Source: Salinicoccus albus DSM 19776
GTDB taxonomy: Bacteria > Bacillota > Bacilli > Staphylococcales > Salinicoccaceae
NCBI RefSeq assembly: GCF_000385175.1
Contig: NZ_ARQJ01000032.1
Span: 124,001-188,000 of the forward strand
Length of the DNA stretch: 64,000 nt
Direction: 5' to 3'
The position numbers were made by a program, and so were the translations under genes. Positions 45,326-55,523 of this stretch are shown piece by piece (within the stretch, counting starts at the first letter, position 1; the number at the start of each line of letters is the position of its first letter). The notes below the pieces were generated by a model. That model made no database searches and was not told the origin of the DNA. It saw nothing but the letters and a program-made list of their open reading frames with translations.

Positions 45326-46438
45326 ATGTCTCAATTAACACACCGTACTAAAACTAGAGAGGTTCAAGTTGGCGATTTAACGATTGGCGGCGCTGATCAG
45401 ATTATTATACAGAGTATGACAACGACGAAAACTCATGATGTTGAAGCGACTGTCAGCGAGATACACCGTCTGGAAGAAGCCGGATGTCAGATTGTCCGTG
45501 TGGCCTGTCCAAAAGAAGAAGATGCGCTCGCTATACCTGAAATTAAGAAACAGATAAACATACCGCTTGTTGTAGATATACATTTTGACTATAAACTGGC
45601 ACTTCTTGCAGTTGAGGGCGGCGCGGATAAAATTCGTATCAATCCTGGGAATATCGGCAAACGTGAAAGAGTGGAAGCTGTTGTAGAGGCCTGTAAAGAA
45701 AAAGGCGTTCCAATTCGTATTGGAGTGAATGCCGGCAGTCTCGAGAAGCACATTATAAAAAAATATGGCTACCCGACAGCTGACGGCATGGTAGAAAGTG
45801 CACTCCACCATATTCAGATTCTTGAGGAATTGGATTTTCATGATATTGTTGTATCTCTGAAAGCATCAGATGTCAATCTTGCAATTGAAGCATATGAAAA
45901 AGCAGCTGCCGCATTTGATTATCCGCTGCATTTAGGGATTACAGAAAGCGGCACATTGTTCGCAGGTACAGTTAAAAGTGCTTCGGGGCTTGGAGCCATA
46001 GTTTCCAAAGGCATCGGCAGTACAATGAGGGTTTCATTGTCAGCCGACCCAGTTGAAGAAGTTAAAGTTGCCAAAGAGGTCCTTAAGACTTACGGACTGG
46101 CAAGTAACGCCGCAACATTGATTGCCTGTCCGACATGCGGACGGATAGAAATCGACCTGATTTCAATTGCCAATGAAGTTGAAGAATATATATCCAACAT
46201 CAAGGCCCCGATCAAAGTGGCAGTACTTGGCTGCGCCGTAAACGGCCCGGGCGAAGCCAGAGAAGCAGATATCGGCATCGCCGGCGCCAGGGGTGAGGGT
46301 CTGCTCTTTATGCATGGTAAAACAGTACGTAAGGTACCCGAAGAAACGATGGTGGAAGAACTTAAGAAAGAAGTCGACATACTTGCAGAAAAACATTATG
46401 AAAAAGCACGTAAAGCTAAAGAAGAAGCTGCAAAATAA
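45326..46438 (+). CDS. ispG: 4-hydroxy-3-methylbut-2-en-1-yl diphosphate synthase (GcpE/IspG)
   Basis: 370 residues. [4Fe-4S] enzyme of the penultimate MEP step, MEcPP to HMBPP. N-terminal TIM barrel with [23 protein letters not shown]-terminal cluster cysteines in [11 protein letters not shown] and [13 protein letters not shown] 45326 has GGGGAG 8 bases upstream. Companion enzymes Dxs and IspH are also encoded in this window. Ends in a Lys-rich tail. Confidence 0.96.
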   Translation: MSQLTHRTKTREVQVGDLTIGGADQIIIQSMTTTKTHDVEATVSEIHRLEEAGCQIVRVACPKEEDALAIPEIKKQINIPLVVDIHFDYKLALLAVEGGADKIRINPGNIGKRERVEAVVEACKEKGVPIRIGVNAGSLEKHIIKKYGYPTADGMVESALHHIQILEELDFHDIVVSLKASDVNLAIEAYEKAAAAFDYPLHLGITESGTLFAGTVKSASGLGAIVSKGIGSTMRVSLSADPVEEVKVAKEVLKTYGLASNAATLIACPTCGRIEIDLISIANEVEEYISNIKAPIKVAVLGCAVNGPGEAREADIGIAGARGEGLLFMHGKTVRKVPEETMVEELKKEVDILAEKHYEKARKAKEEAAK

Positions 46439-46451
46439 TAGATTGGATATA

Positions 46452-46493
46452 GAAATGCCGCCTTATCATATTTTACTGATAAGGCGGCATTTC
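46452..46493. terminator. Bidirectional terminator between ispG and zur
   Basis: A perfect 17-bp stem (46452-46468 with 46477-46493, core ATGCCGCCTTATCA) around an 8-base loop lies between the converging genes, next to the zur stop codon. Confidence 0.8.
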
Positions 46494-46919
46494 TTATGCA
46501 GAAACATTTTTACATTCTCCACATAATCCATATAATTCCACTTTATGATTCGTGATTTCGACATTTTCCAATTCTTTCTGCCAGGTTTGGACCGGGCAGT
46601 AGTGAATCACTTTTGTATCCCCACAGTTTTCACATATGAAATGGTGGTGATGGCGGGTGGTGCATGAGATTTTATACTGCATTTCCCCATCAAGAGTTGT
46701 TTGTTCCAGGATATCGATATCGTTTAAAGTATAAAGATTGCGATAGATTGTATCGTAACTGATCCCGGGATACTCTGTATTCATTTTACCCTGTAGTTCC
46801 CTGGCACTTAAATATCTCTCCTCGTCCAGGAAAATGCCAATCATCCGTATCCTTTTTTCAGTGATTTTCAATCCATTATCCTTTAATTTACTCTTGTATT
46901 GTTTCATTTGTCCGTTCAT
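46494..46919 (-). CDS. zur: Zinc uptake regulator Zur (Fur family)
   Basis: 141 residues. Winged helix (about 1-80: KITEKRIRMIGIFLDEERYLSARELQGKM, SYDTIYRNLYTL), then a dimer domain with TTRHHHHFICENCGD and structural CGECK. Fur-family type is assigned as Zur because it is the last gene of a znuC-znuB-zur unit with Zur boxes in its promoter. It overlaps znuB by 32 bases. Confidence 0.9.
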   Translation of the reverse strand: MNGQMKQYKSKLKDNGLKITEKRIRMIGIFLDEERYLSARELQGKMNTEYPGISYDTIYRNLYTLNDIDILEQTTLDGEMQYKISCTTRHHHHFICENCGDTKVIHYCPVQTWQKELENVEITNHKVELYGLCGECKNVSA

Positions 46920-47745
46920 TTTTACTCACTCCTAAGCGATCGAGAATAATTGTAATTGATAATATCAGGAGGGATACAAGTACGATTGTACCTCCAGGCG
47001 AGATATTCAGGTGAAAGCTCAGGAACAAACCGGAAATAACGGAGATTTCACCCAATATGACACTGATTGCCATGAGCTGTTTAAAACTTGATGTCACTCT
47101 CATCGCAGCAGCCACAGGCAATGTCATCAAAGCGCTGACCAGCAAAATGCCCACGATTCTCATCGATGCGCTGATGACCAGGGCGACGACGATGATAAAC
47201 AAAAAATGTATCCATTTGCTGATATTCATCACGTTGGCGTATTCTTCATCAAATGATACAAGCAGCAGTTCTTTATAGAAAAAATAAATAAACAGTAAAA
47301 CAAACACGCCGATAACAGCAATCAGTGTCAGATCAGTAATATTTACAGCACTGATACTGCCGAATAGATAACCGAACAGATCCTGGTTGAATCCGTCAGC
47401 AAGTGACAGGAACAGTACACTCAGTGCGACCCCAAGGCTCATAATAATTGGAATTGCCAGTTCCTGATAATGTTTGTACACTGTCCTGAGTCTTTCTATC
47501 CCAAGTGCCCCCGTGACTGAAAATATGATGCCGGTAATGAGCGGGTTGATGGTTGTGCCGATCAGGGCAGAGAGATAAACACCAAATGTGATACCGCCTA
47601 AAGTTACATGGCTTAATGCATCCGCAATCAGCGATAAGCGTCTGATAACAATGAAAGTGCCAATCAACGGAGCGATGAGGCCAGCAATCATACCGCTGAT
47701 GAATGAAAATCTTATGAAGTCATATTCCATCAGTGCTTCTATCAA
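46888..47745 (-). CDS. znuB: Zinc ABC transporter permease (ZnuB-like)
   Basis: 285 residues, about eight membrane helices, ABC-3 (ZnuB/MntB) family: FIVIRRLSLIADALSHVTLGGITFG near residue 33. TTG 47745 overlaps the znuC stop (TTGA), the likely coupled start. Zinc is inferred from Zur and the Zur boxes. No solute-binding znuA gene is adjacent. Confidence 0.88.
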   Translation of the reverse strand: MIEALMEYDFIRFSFISGMIAGLIAPLIGTFIVIRRLSLIADALSHVTLGGITFGVYLSALIGTTINPLITGIIFSVTGALGIERLRTVYKHYQELAIPIIMSLGVALSVLFLSLADGFNQDLFGYLFGSISAVNITDLTLIAVIGVFVLLFIYFFYKELLLVSFDEEYANVMNISKWIHFLFIIVVALVISASMRIVGILLVSALMTLPVAAAMRVTSSFKQLMAISVILGEISVISGLFLSFHLNISPGGTIVLVSLLILSITIILDRLGVSKNERTNETIQE

Positions 47746-48524
47746 TTGCAGCACTTCCTCTCGTGATCATGACTGACCAGCTGCAGCGGGAATCCGTATA
47801 TTTTGGAAAGTTCGGCCTCGCCCAGATTTTTGAACTCGCTATTTGTGCCGTGGAAATGAAGATGTTCATTCAGGCAGGCGACTTCATCTGCGTGATCAAC
47901 GACCACACCGATATCATGCGAGACAAGAAGAATTGTTACATTACGCTCTTTCAACCGCAGAAGCACTTCATAAAACGCTTTTACGTGCTTTGCATCGATC
48001 CCCGCTGTCGGCTCATCCAGAACCAGAATGGCGGGATTATTGATTAAGGCCCTGGCGATAAAGACACGCTGGGTCTGACCGCCGCTGAGCAAGGAAATAT
48101 TTTTATCCTTTAAATCCTTAATGTTTAACAGATCCAGTACTTCATGCAGTTTTTTTCTATCCTGCCTGTTGAACCTCTTAAACAAGCCCTTTTCTTTTGT
48201 CAGGCCACTGAGGACCACCTCACTCACAGTCGCAGGAAACCCTTTTGAAAAGCTGCCGGATTTTTGTGATACATAGCCAACTTCCTGCCATGCATTAAAA
48301 CTTTTTAAACTGTTACCATTTATCAGTATTTCACCTTTTTGAGGTTTGATGATCCCTAGCATCAGTTTGATCAGAGTCGTTTTTCCAGAACCATTCGGTC
48401 CCAGAAGTGCTACAAAATCACCCGAGTCGATTTTCAGATTGATATTTCTGAGTGCAGGAGTAGTCTCCAACTTATCTTTATACGTATAGGAAATATTTCT
48501 AAGTTCAAATATTGGCTGTTCCAT
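47742..48524 (-). CDS. znuC: Zinc ABC transporter ATP-binding protein (ZnuC-like)
   Basis: 260 residues. Walker A GPNGSGKTTLIKLM, signature LSGGQTQRVFIARAL, Walker B ILVLDEPTAGID. C-terminal His-rich tail (HLHFHGTNSE, HDHERKCC) may bind metal. AAAGGGG precedes the ATG. First gene of the operon, directly behind the Zur operator. Confidence 0.9.
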   Translation of the reverse strand: MEQPIFELRNISYTYKDKLETTPALRNINLKIDSGDFVALLGPNGSGKTTLIKLMLGIIKPQKGEILINGNSLKSFNAWQEVGYVSQKSGSFSKGFPATVSEVVLSGLTKEKGLFKRFNRQDRKKLHEVLDLLNIKDLKDKNISLLSGGQTQRVFIARALINNPAILVLDEPTAGIDAKHVKAFYEVLLRLKERNVTILLVSHDIGVVVDHADEVACLNEHLHFHGTNSEFKNLGEAELSKIYGFPLQLVSHDHERKCCN

Positions 48525-48556
48525 GCCGAGTACCCCTTTACAATAGTCATTGTGTT

Positions 48557-48603
48557 ATCATACAGTAATCATTACGATTTGTAAATAGGAATGATTACGA
48601 AAT
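48557..48603 (-). promoter_or_regulatory. znuCB-zur promoter with two Zur boxes
   Basis: Minus-strand TTTACA (48585-48580), 17-base spacer, TATGAT (48562-48557). One Zur-box-like site, AAATCGTAATGATTAC, fills the spacer; a second, ATTTCGTAATCATTCCTA, lies just upstream of the -35 (about 48603-48586). Both match the Bacillus consensus AAATCGTAATNATTACGATTT well. It implies zinc-dependent autorepression. Confidence 0.8.
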
Positions 48604-48604
48604 A

Positions 48605-48642
48605 TAAGAGACTGCATCTGTAAAATCAGATGCAGTCTCTTA
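48605..48642. terminator. nfo terminator
   Basis: A perfect 16-bp stem (TAAGAGACTGCATCTG and its complement) around TAAAAT, 10 bases after the nfo stop. Confidence 0.75.
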
Positions 48643-48652
48643 ATTCAGCATG

Positions 48653-49561
48653 TTAAACTTCCAAATCTTTCATCATCGGGTTGATCTGTTCTTTGAGTTC
48701 AGGTATAAATTCTCCATTGCGAATCATTGCTATTTCATGTTTGTATGGCGCGTTTCTGTTTTTCTTATCCGGACCGACGAACGGCGTTTCAAGAATTTTA
48801 GGAATATCTTTGAATTCAGGATGATTAATGATATACGTCAGAGGGTCGAACCCGATGTGGCCGAACCCGATATTTTCGTGGCGGTCTTTATGTGCACCGC
48901 GCGCATTTTTAGAGTCATTAATATGAAGTACTTTGAGTCTGTCTTTACCGATGATGCGATCGAATTCTTCAAGTACACCGTCAAAGTCGTTGACGATGTC
49001 GTAACCGGCATCATGAACGTGGCATGTATCGAAAGTCACACTCAGACGGTCATTATTTGTAACGCCATCTATAATCTGTGCGATTTCTTCAAACGTTCTC
49101 CCCACTTCAGAACCTTTGCCAGCCATCGTTTCCAGTGCAATCTGCACATTCTGTTTTGAGGAGAGGACTTCATCCAATCCTTCAATGATTTTCCTGATGC
49201 CTGTCTCTGCGCCGGCTCCGACATGGCTGCCGGGGTGCAGTACAATCTGATTGCTGCCCAGATGCTCAGTACGTCTTATCTCTTCCTGCAGGAAATCAAC
49301 ACCAAGTTCAAATACATGCGGCTTTTCCGAGTTTCCGATATTTATGATGTAAGGTGCGTGTACAACAATATTGGAAATACCATGTGCTTCCATATGTCTC
49401 TGGCCGGCTTCTATATTCAGATCTTCTATCTTTTTTCTTCTTGTGTTCTGGGGGGCGCCGGTATAGATCATAAATGTATTGGCCCCGTAACTTTCAGCGG
49501 ACATACTGGCTGCTTCCAACATTTTTTTACCGCTCATTGATACATGAGATCCTAAAAGCAT
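48653..49561 (-). CDS. nfo: Endonuclease IV
   Basis: 302 residues, AP endonuclease of base excision repair. TIM barrel with three-zinc ligands in signatures [48 protein letters not shown] 49561 is chosen for GAGG 9 bases upstream; another ATG lies three codons earlier. Directly downstream of cshB, as in B. subtilis yqfR-yqfS. Confidence 0.95.
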   Translation of the reverse strand: MLLGSHVSMSGKKMLEAASMSAESYGANTFMIYTGAPQNTRRKKIEDLNIEAGQRHMEAHGISNIVVHAPYIINIGNSEKPHVFELGVDFLQEEIRRTEHLGSNQIVLHPGSHVGAGAETGIRKIIEGLDEVLSSKQNVQIALETMAGKGSEVGRTFEEIAQIIDGVTNNDRLSVTFDTCHVHDAGYDIVNDFDGVLEEFDRIIGKDRLKVLHINDSKNARGAHKDRHENIGFGHIGFDPLTYIINHPEFKDIPKILETPFVGPDKKNRNAPYKHEIAMIRNGEFIPELKEQINPMMKDLEV

Positions 49562-49573
49562 TTTATCCATCCT

Positions 49574-50890
49574 CTATCTTCTTTTTTTCTTATTGCGCTT
49601 TGCGTATTTACGTCTCTCCTGACGTTTAAGTGTTTCCAGCTCTTCTTTTCTTTTTTTCTTGTAGCCCGGTTTGACTTTCTTAGGTTTTTTGACCCTGGTT
49701 TCAATATTTTTCTCTGTCTCTGTGTTTCTTTTTTGTCTGGCTGCCCGTTTATTTCTAGGTTTGATGGGCGCAAGTTCTCCACCTTTAAGATCTTCATGCT
49801 TCAAGTGGTATCCCTTTTTCTCTATAAGGTTCACCTGATGTTCTTCATCCGGTGTATACAGTGTAATGGCTGTGCCCTCATATGTCCCTCTGCCGACACG
49901 GCCGACTCTGTGGGTGAAAAATTCGATCTCTTTCGGGATATCATAATTTATCACGTGTGATGCTCCGTCAATATCCAAACCGCGTGATGCGAGATCGCTG
50001 GCGACAATCCATTCATAATGGAGAGAACGTATTTTCTTGATTTCCTTTGTCCGTTCTCGGGGGTTCAATCCGCCATGGAAAAGCCCTGCATTCACACCTT
50101 CGGCATTTAAATAGTCAAATAACTCATCAGCACGCTCTCTGGAATTTGCAAATATCAAACCGATATAAGGCGTTACATCGCGTACGATATCCAGCACCTT
50201 TTTTGTTTTTTGATTCCCTTTAACCGGCACCAGGCTGTAATGGATTGAAGGTTGATTCTTCTGCTGTTCGATATATATCGGTTCCACCTCACCGACATAT
50301 TTTTTAAGAAATACACGCAGCCTTTCCGGGATTGTGGCAGAAAATACGAGCAATCTGGCGTCTTCTCCAAGTGCTGTAGCAATTTTATCCACCGTTTCCA
50401 GGAACCCGAGATCGATCATCAGATCGGCTTCATCTACGACAACATTATCTGCATGATGAATATCCAGACTGCCTGAAGACATCAAATCTTTAACTCTGGA
50501 CGGAGTACCGATGACAATATGAGGGGCATTCCCGGCCTTCTGTTCATCTCTTGTGAAGTCCGTACCGCCGATAAAGGATTGGACACGTATCGCTGGAAAT
50601 GACTTGAGGATCTCATTTGTCATAGCGTGAAGCTGCTTGGCGAGTTCCCTGGTCGGTGTCAGTATCACAGCCTGAGTATGTCTCTTTTCTGCTGACACCC
50701 GATATATGAGCGGCAGAAGAAAAGCGTGTGATTTACCGCTGCCTGTTTCAGACTGAGCGACAACATTTTCACCTTTCAGGACTTTCGGGATGACCCGTTC
50801 CTGTATAAGGGTCGGTTGTGCAAAGCCGATGTCTTCTATGGCCTTTAGCATAGCTTCATCAAATTTAAACCTTTTGAACGCATTACTCAT
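49574..50890 (-). CDS. cshB: DEAD-box RNA helicase CshB-like
   Basis: 438 residues. Q motif region FKRFKFDEAMLKAIEDIGFAQPTLIQE, motif I AQSETGSGKSHAF, motif II VVDEADLMID, motif III VFSATIP, motif VI HRVGRVGRG. The last 65 residues are a very basic Lys/Arg-rich tail that likely binds RNA. The B. subtilis homologue acts in cold adaptation and mRNA processing. Confidence 0.92.
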   Translation of the reverse strand: MSNAFKRFKFDEAMLKAIEDIGFAQPTLIQERVIPKVLKGENVVAQSETGSGKSHAFLLPLIYRVSAEKRHTQAVILTPTRELAKQLHAMTNEILKSFPAIRVQSFIGGTDFTRDEQKAGNAPHIVIGTPSRVKDLMSSGSLDIHHADNVVVDEADLMIDLGFLETVDKIATALGEDARLLVFSATIPERLRVFLKKYVGEVEPIYIEQQKNQPSIHYSLVPVKGNQKTKKVLDIVRDVTPYIGLIFANSRERADELFDYLNAEGVNAGLFHGGLNPRERTKEIKKIRSLHYEWIVASDLASRGLDIDGASHVINYDIPKEIEFFTHRVGRVGRGTYEGTAITLYTPDEEHQVNLIEKKGYHLKHEDLKGGELAPIKPRNKRAARQKRNTETEKNIETRVKKPKKVKPGYKKKRKEELETLKRQERRKYAKRNKKKRR

Positions 50891-50983
50891 TCTTTCACCT
50901 GTTTCCTATTTATAAACTCGATTACAATTATAACTTAAATGTGTCCGGGACGCTATAATTCACTTATTCAAACGATCTAATGA

Positions 50984-51012
50984 TTTAAAAGACGCTTGAT
51001 ATTCGTTATAAT
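50984..51012 (+). promoter_or_regulatory. ispH promoter
   Basis: TTTAAA (50984-50989), 17-base spacer, TATAAT (51007-51012), 22 bases before the start codon and just before AGGAGG. Confidence 0.5.
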
Positions 51013-51034
51013 ACAGATTAAGGAGGAATTCTTC

Positions 51035-51997
51035 ATGGATATTATTAAAATTACCCCCCGCGGATATTGTTACGGTGTAGTTGATGCAATGGTCATTGCA
51101 CGTAATGCTGCAATGGATAAGACACTGCCCCGCCCGATATACATTCTTGGTATGATTGTTCATAACCAGCATGTGACAGATGCTTTCGAAGAGGATGGCA
51201 TTATTACCCTGGACGGTCCGAACCGTTTGGAAATTCTTGAACAGGTCGAAAAAGGCACAGTTGTCTTTACTGCTCATGGTGTATCGCCTGAGGTGAAGCA
51301 GCGTGCCAAAGAAAAAGGACTTACCTGTATAGATGCCACATGCCCCGATGTTCAAGTTACACATGATTTAATCAGAGAAAAGGCAGAGAATGACTATGAT
51401 GTTGTATATATAGGTAAAAAAGGCCATCCGGAACCAGAAGGTGCTGTCGGTGTTTCACCAGAGCACGTCCATCTGGTCGAAACAATTGAGGATGTGAGAG
51501 CATTGCCTGCTCAAATTGCAGAAAAGAAACTGCTTGTTACTAACCAGACCACAATGAGCCAGTGGGATGTCAGCCATCTGATGGATGAATTGAAAGACAG
51601 ATTCCCGCATATAGAAGTGCATAAGGAAATATGTCTGGCCACACAGGTCCGCCAGGAGGCTGTCGCAGAACAGGCAGGACAGGCTGAACTCCTGATTGTG
51701 GTCGGAGACCCTAAGAGTAACAATTCAGAACGTCTTGCCCAGGTTTCTAAAGATATTGCACATACAAATGCGCACCGCATCACTTCTTTGGATGAACTGG
51801 ATACATCATGGTTTGAAGGTATTGATTCTGTTGCAATTACAGCCGGCGCTTCCACACCGACACCGATTGTCAAAGAGGTTACTGATTTTATTAAAAACTT
51901 TGATGAAGAAAACAGAGAAGAGCCAAAATCAACAGTACCGAAACATAAGATACTGCCAAACATCAAAAAACCGAAACCGGTTAAGATTATGGATTAA
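51035..51997 (+). CDS. ispH: 4-hydroxy-3-methylbut-2-enyl diphosphate reductase (LytB/IspH)
   Basis: 320 residues. Last MEP enzyme, reducing HMBPP to IPP and DMAPP with an Fe-S cluster. Cluster cysteines: Cys12 (RGYCYGV), Cys103 (DATCPDV), Cys200 (KEICLATQ). [16 protein letters not shown] and [11 protein letters not shown] are conserved. The Bacillus-type C-terminal basic extension is present. AGGAGG precedes ATG 51035; an earlier ATG would begin upstream of the promoter's -10. Confidence 0.96.
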   Translation: MDIIKITPRGYCYGVVDAMVIARNAAMDKTLPRPIYILGMIVHNQHVTDAFEEDGIITLDGPNRLEILEQVEKGTVVFTAHGVSPEVKQRAKEKGLTCIDATCPDVQVTHDLIREKAENDYDVVYIGKKGHPEPEGAVGVSPEHVHLVETIEDVRALPAQIAEKKLLVTNQTTMSQWDVSHLMDELKDRFPHIEVHKEICLATQVRQEAVAEQAGQAELLIVVGDPKSNNSERLAQVSKDIAHTNAHRITSLDELDTSWFEGIDSVAITAGASTPTPIVKEVTDFIKNFDEENREEPKSTVPKHKILPNIKKPKPVKIMD

Positions 51998-52003
51998 GTT
52001 TTT

Positions 52004-52039
52004 CATAAAAAAAGCCCTCAAATAAGGGCTTTTTTTATG
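52004..52039. terminator. Bidirectional terminator between ispH and the Nif3-like gene
   Basis: A perfect 15-bp stem with seven A and seven T residues at its ends around CAAATA. It includes the Nif3-like stop codon. Confidence 0.85.
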
Positions 52040-53108
52040 AAAATGGATTTGTAGATACTTCAGTAGATTGGACATTCAATTCGATCTTTTCATCAATCAG
52101 CTCTTTCAGTCCGTCCGCCATTACATATTCCATATAATGCCCTGTATCAATAATATTCCGGCCGATCAGCCTGGCATCATATGCTTCATGATATTTTACA
52201 TCACCGGTGATTAAAACATCTGCACCTTCCTTAAACGCCTGATCGATGTAACTCATTCCGGAGCCGCCAATGAGTGCAACTTTTTTGATGGGATGGTTAT
52301 TCCCTTTGACAATATTGACGGCGGCCAGACCGGTTTTCGTTTCTATCGTTGAGACCAAATCTTCAAGGGAACCTTCAAATTCAAATGAAACGCCCAGACC
52401 TTTTTCCCCGCGCTTATGCAGACTGATTATATCATATGCGGGTTCTTCATAAGGATGGGTTTTGTATAACGTATTGATAACTTTCTGTTCCTCTGACGCT
52501 TCAAAAATTGCTTCTACAACATATTCATCAGTGGTTTTAAGTTCATTATTTTTCCCTGTATGAGGATCTGCATCCCTGCCCGGTCTGAACTGTCCCTTGA
52601 CCGGATATTCGAAGAAACAGTCTGAATAGTCTCCCTGTTCGCCGACACCGACTTCAGCAAGATCACTCTTCAGCTGTTCTACACTTTCCCTCGGTATATT
52701 TATCCTCAGCTTTCTGTAACTCTCTTTGTGGCTGATCAAAGTGTTCGTTTCAGTATATCCGAGCTTTTCCGCTATCATATGGCTGACACCGTGCGGCTGG
52801 TGATCTAAGTTTGTATGCATTACAATCAGATTGACATCATTTTTGATTAATTTCCTGATGACTGGACCGATCCCTTTTTCTGTCACAGCAGAGATTTTAG
52901 GGAATATGACCGGGTGGTGGGCAACAATGACATTAAGTTTATGCTCAATTGCTTCGTCCACAGTTTCTGGATGGCAATCAAGTGTCGTCAGCACACCGGT
53001 AACTTCCGTATTTCCATCTCCGACAAGAAGTCCTGTATTATCCCAGGATGCACTGTCTTTAAAGGGAGCAATTTCATCGAGCGTTTCCATCAGTGCATAA
53101 ACATCCAT
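52035..53108 (-). CDS. Nif3-like dinuclear metal centre protein (YqfO-like)
   Basis: 357 residues. NIF3/DUF34 domains at both ends (about 1-130 and 240-350) with an inserted PII-like domain (about 140-230), the long Firmicute form. Metal ligands are in VAHHPVIF, MHTNLDHQPHGVS and the terminal DTGHYMEYV. Family proposed as GTP cyclohydrolase I-like or metal chaperone; function not settled. It starts one base upstream of the trmK end and shares its operon. Confidence 0.88.
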   Translation of the reverse strand: MDVYALMETLDEIAPFKDSASWDNTGLLVGDGNTEVTGVLTTLDCHPETVDEAIEHKLNVIVAHHPVIFPKISAVTEKGIGPVIRKLIKNDVNLIVMHTNLDHQPHGVSHMIAEKLGYTETNTLISHKESYRKLRINIPRESVEQLKSDLAEVGVGEQGDYSDCFFEYPVKGQFRPGRDADPHTGKNNELKTTDEYVVEAIFEASEEQKVINTLYKTHPYEEPAYDIISLHKRGEKGLGVSFEFEGSLEDLVSTIETKTGLAAVNIVKGNNHPIKKVALIGGSGMSYIDQAFKEGADVLITGDVKYHEAYDARLIGRNIIDTGHYMEYVMADGLKELIDEKIELNVQSTEVSTNPFS

Positions 53109-53777
53109 CTATAACACCTCTTCAATCAGTTGTATCTTTCTTTTTGTCTCTTCAACTTTCGAATCATTTTTCGAATGGGTTTCAAGATTATATAAAATAC
53201 GTCTCTGATGTGCAACTTCCCGTTTCAGCTTCTCCATAAACGCATTTTCCCGTTTGTGCAGCAGAATCGGGCCGAATTTCAAATCTTTTTCTGTATAATT
53301 TTCATATCCCGGTTCAGCAACAATAATTTCATAAAAATGTGCGCCCTCCTGAACGACTGTTTCGTCCATTATTTTATACCCCAGGCCAACCAACGCATTT
53401 CGTAACGGAAATGAATATGTGTTGGGCTGCAGTACCAGCCGGGGCTTACCTTTCACATGATCAAAACCAGATGTAAGTATCTCTGCAATCAGAGGGCCGC
53501 CCATTCCGCATATCGTTATCGTATCTATATTGTCATTCTGTGTTAAGATTTCCAGGCCGGCGCCCAGTCTGGCTTCAATGAGATCAGTAAGCTCATTACG
53601 TCTAATATTCTCTTTTGTTGATTCATATGGCCCTTTCACCACTTCACCACATATGGCACGGTTTGTCATTTTATTTTTGATTGCAAAGATAGGCAGATAT
53701 GCATGATCTGATCCTATATCGGCCAAAACAGTTCCTTTTATGTATGTGCTGACTGTTTCCAGTCTGTTATCAAGCAT
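53109..53777 (-). CDS. trmK: tRNA (adenine(22)-N1)-methyltransferase TrmK
   Basis: 222 residues from ATG 53777 (GAAGGAAAG upstream). SAM motif VLADIGSDHAYLPIFA near residue 18 and TITICGMGGPLIAEIL; C-terminal coiled coil (EKLKREVAHQRRILYNLE). It methylates A22 of class II tRNAs. Followed directly by the Nif3-like gene, as in B. subtilis. Confidence 0.92.
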   Translation of the reverse strand: MLDNRLETVSTYIKGTVLADIGSDHAYLPIFAIKNKMTNRAICGEVVKGPYESTKENIRRNELTDLIEARLGAGLEILTQNDNIDTITICGMGGPLIAEILTSGFDHVKGKPRLVLQPNTYSFPLRNALVGLGYKIMDETVVQEGAHFYEIIVAEPGYENYTEKDLKFGPILLHKRENAFMEKLKREVAHQRRILYNLETHSKNDSKVEETKRKIQLIEEVL

Positions 53778-53809
53778 AGAATCTTTCCTTCGCCATCCAT
53801 TAAAAATTA

Positions 53810-53841
53810 AAAACTTCCACACTTATATATGCGGAAGTTTT
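53810..53841 (-). terminator. cccA terminator
   Basis: AAAACTTCC (53810-53818) and GGAAGTTTT (53833-53841) pair around a 14-base loop, just after cccA on the minus strand. The stem falls in the trmK leader. Confidence 0.55.
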
Positions 53842-53848
53842 AAATCAG

Positions 53849-54271
53849 TTATTGCTCTGCTAAATATTCATAGAGCGCTGTTAAATCCTCATCGGCGATC
53901 TGGTCTTCACTGAACGCGGGCATGGAAGCCGGTCCTTCTCTGACAGTTGAAGAGAAGTCTTCTTCAGACAAGCTTGTACCTGCCAGTGCGGGTCCCATTC
54001 CGCCGGAGAAGTCCCCACCGTGACATGACGCACAGTTATCGCGGGCAAAACCTTCAGCATCGAAGTCGCCGGAAGATGCCTGTTCACTGCCACCGCCTTC
54101 GCCGCCTTCTTCACCGCCTTCTCCACTGTCTCCTTGACCGCTTTGTTCATTAGATGCAGTTCCTCCGCCTTCATCTTCCGGAGCGTTTGCTCCTTGAGAA
54201 GAAAGCAGGAAAATGAGACCTATTCCCAGGAAAATAATAAGTAAAAAAGGCACAACAGGATTTTTGTTCAT
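53849..54271 (-). CDS. cccA: Membrane-anchored cytochrome c (CccA/c550-like)
   Basis: 140 residues. N-terminal membrane anchor (about 7-25), a flexible linker of Glu/Gly/Ser (about 31-67), then one class I cytochrome c domain with CASCH (Cys80, Cys83, His84) and the axial Met in ASMPAF. An electron carrier on the outer membrane face. In B. subtilis cccA is likewise just downstream of sigA. Confidence 0.9.
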   Translation of the reverse strand: MNKNPVVPFLLIIFLGIGLIFLLSSQGANAPEDEGGGTASNEQSGQGDSGEGGEEGGEGGGSEQASSGDFDAEGFARDNCASCHGGDFSGGMGPALAGTSLSEEDFSSTVREGPASMPAFSEDQIADEDLTALYEYLAEQ

Positions 54272-54357
54272 CTTAATTTCCCCCCAAATCTCTTACCATT
54301 TACATAATCACAATTATAATTGTATATGAAATACTCATAAAGTCAAAAGATTTTTGC

Positions 54358-54385
54358 GATAAAAATTACACTGTTGTAATTTTTA

Positions 54386-54387
<2 letters not shown>
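54358..54387 (-). terminator. AT-rich hairpin after sigA
   Basis: GATAAAAATTACA and TGTAATTTTTATC form a 13-bp perfect stem around CTGT, overlapping the sigA stop. A/U-rich without a clear extra T tract in the sigA direction. Confidence 0.5.
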
Positions 54388-55495
<1,108 letters not shown>

Positions 55496-55523
55496 TTAAA
55501 GCCCTCCTAATAAGACTTTGCAC

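Noticed and set aside
54060-54180. Repetitive purine-rich tract as a tandem repeat element
   Set aside because: It is the Glu/Gly/Ser linker of the cytochrome gene, with imperfect units and an intact frame.
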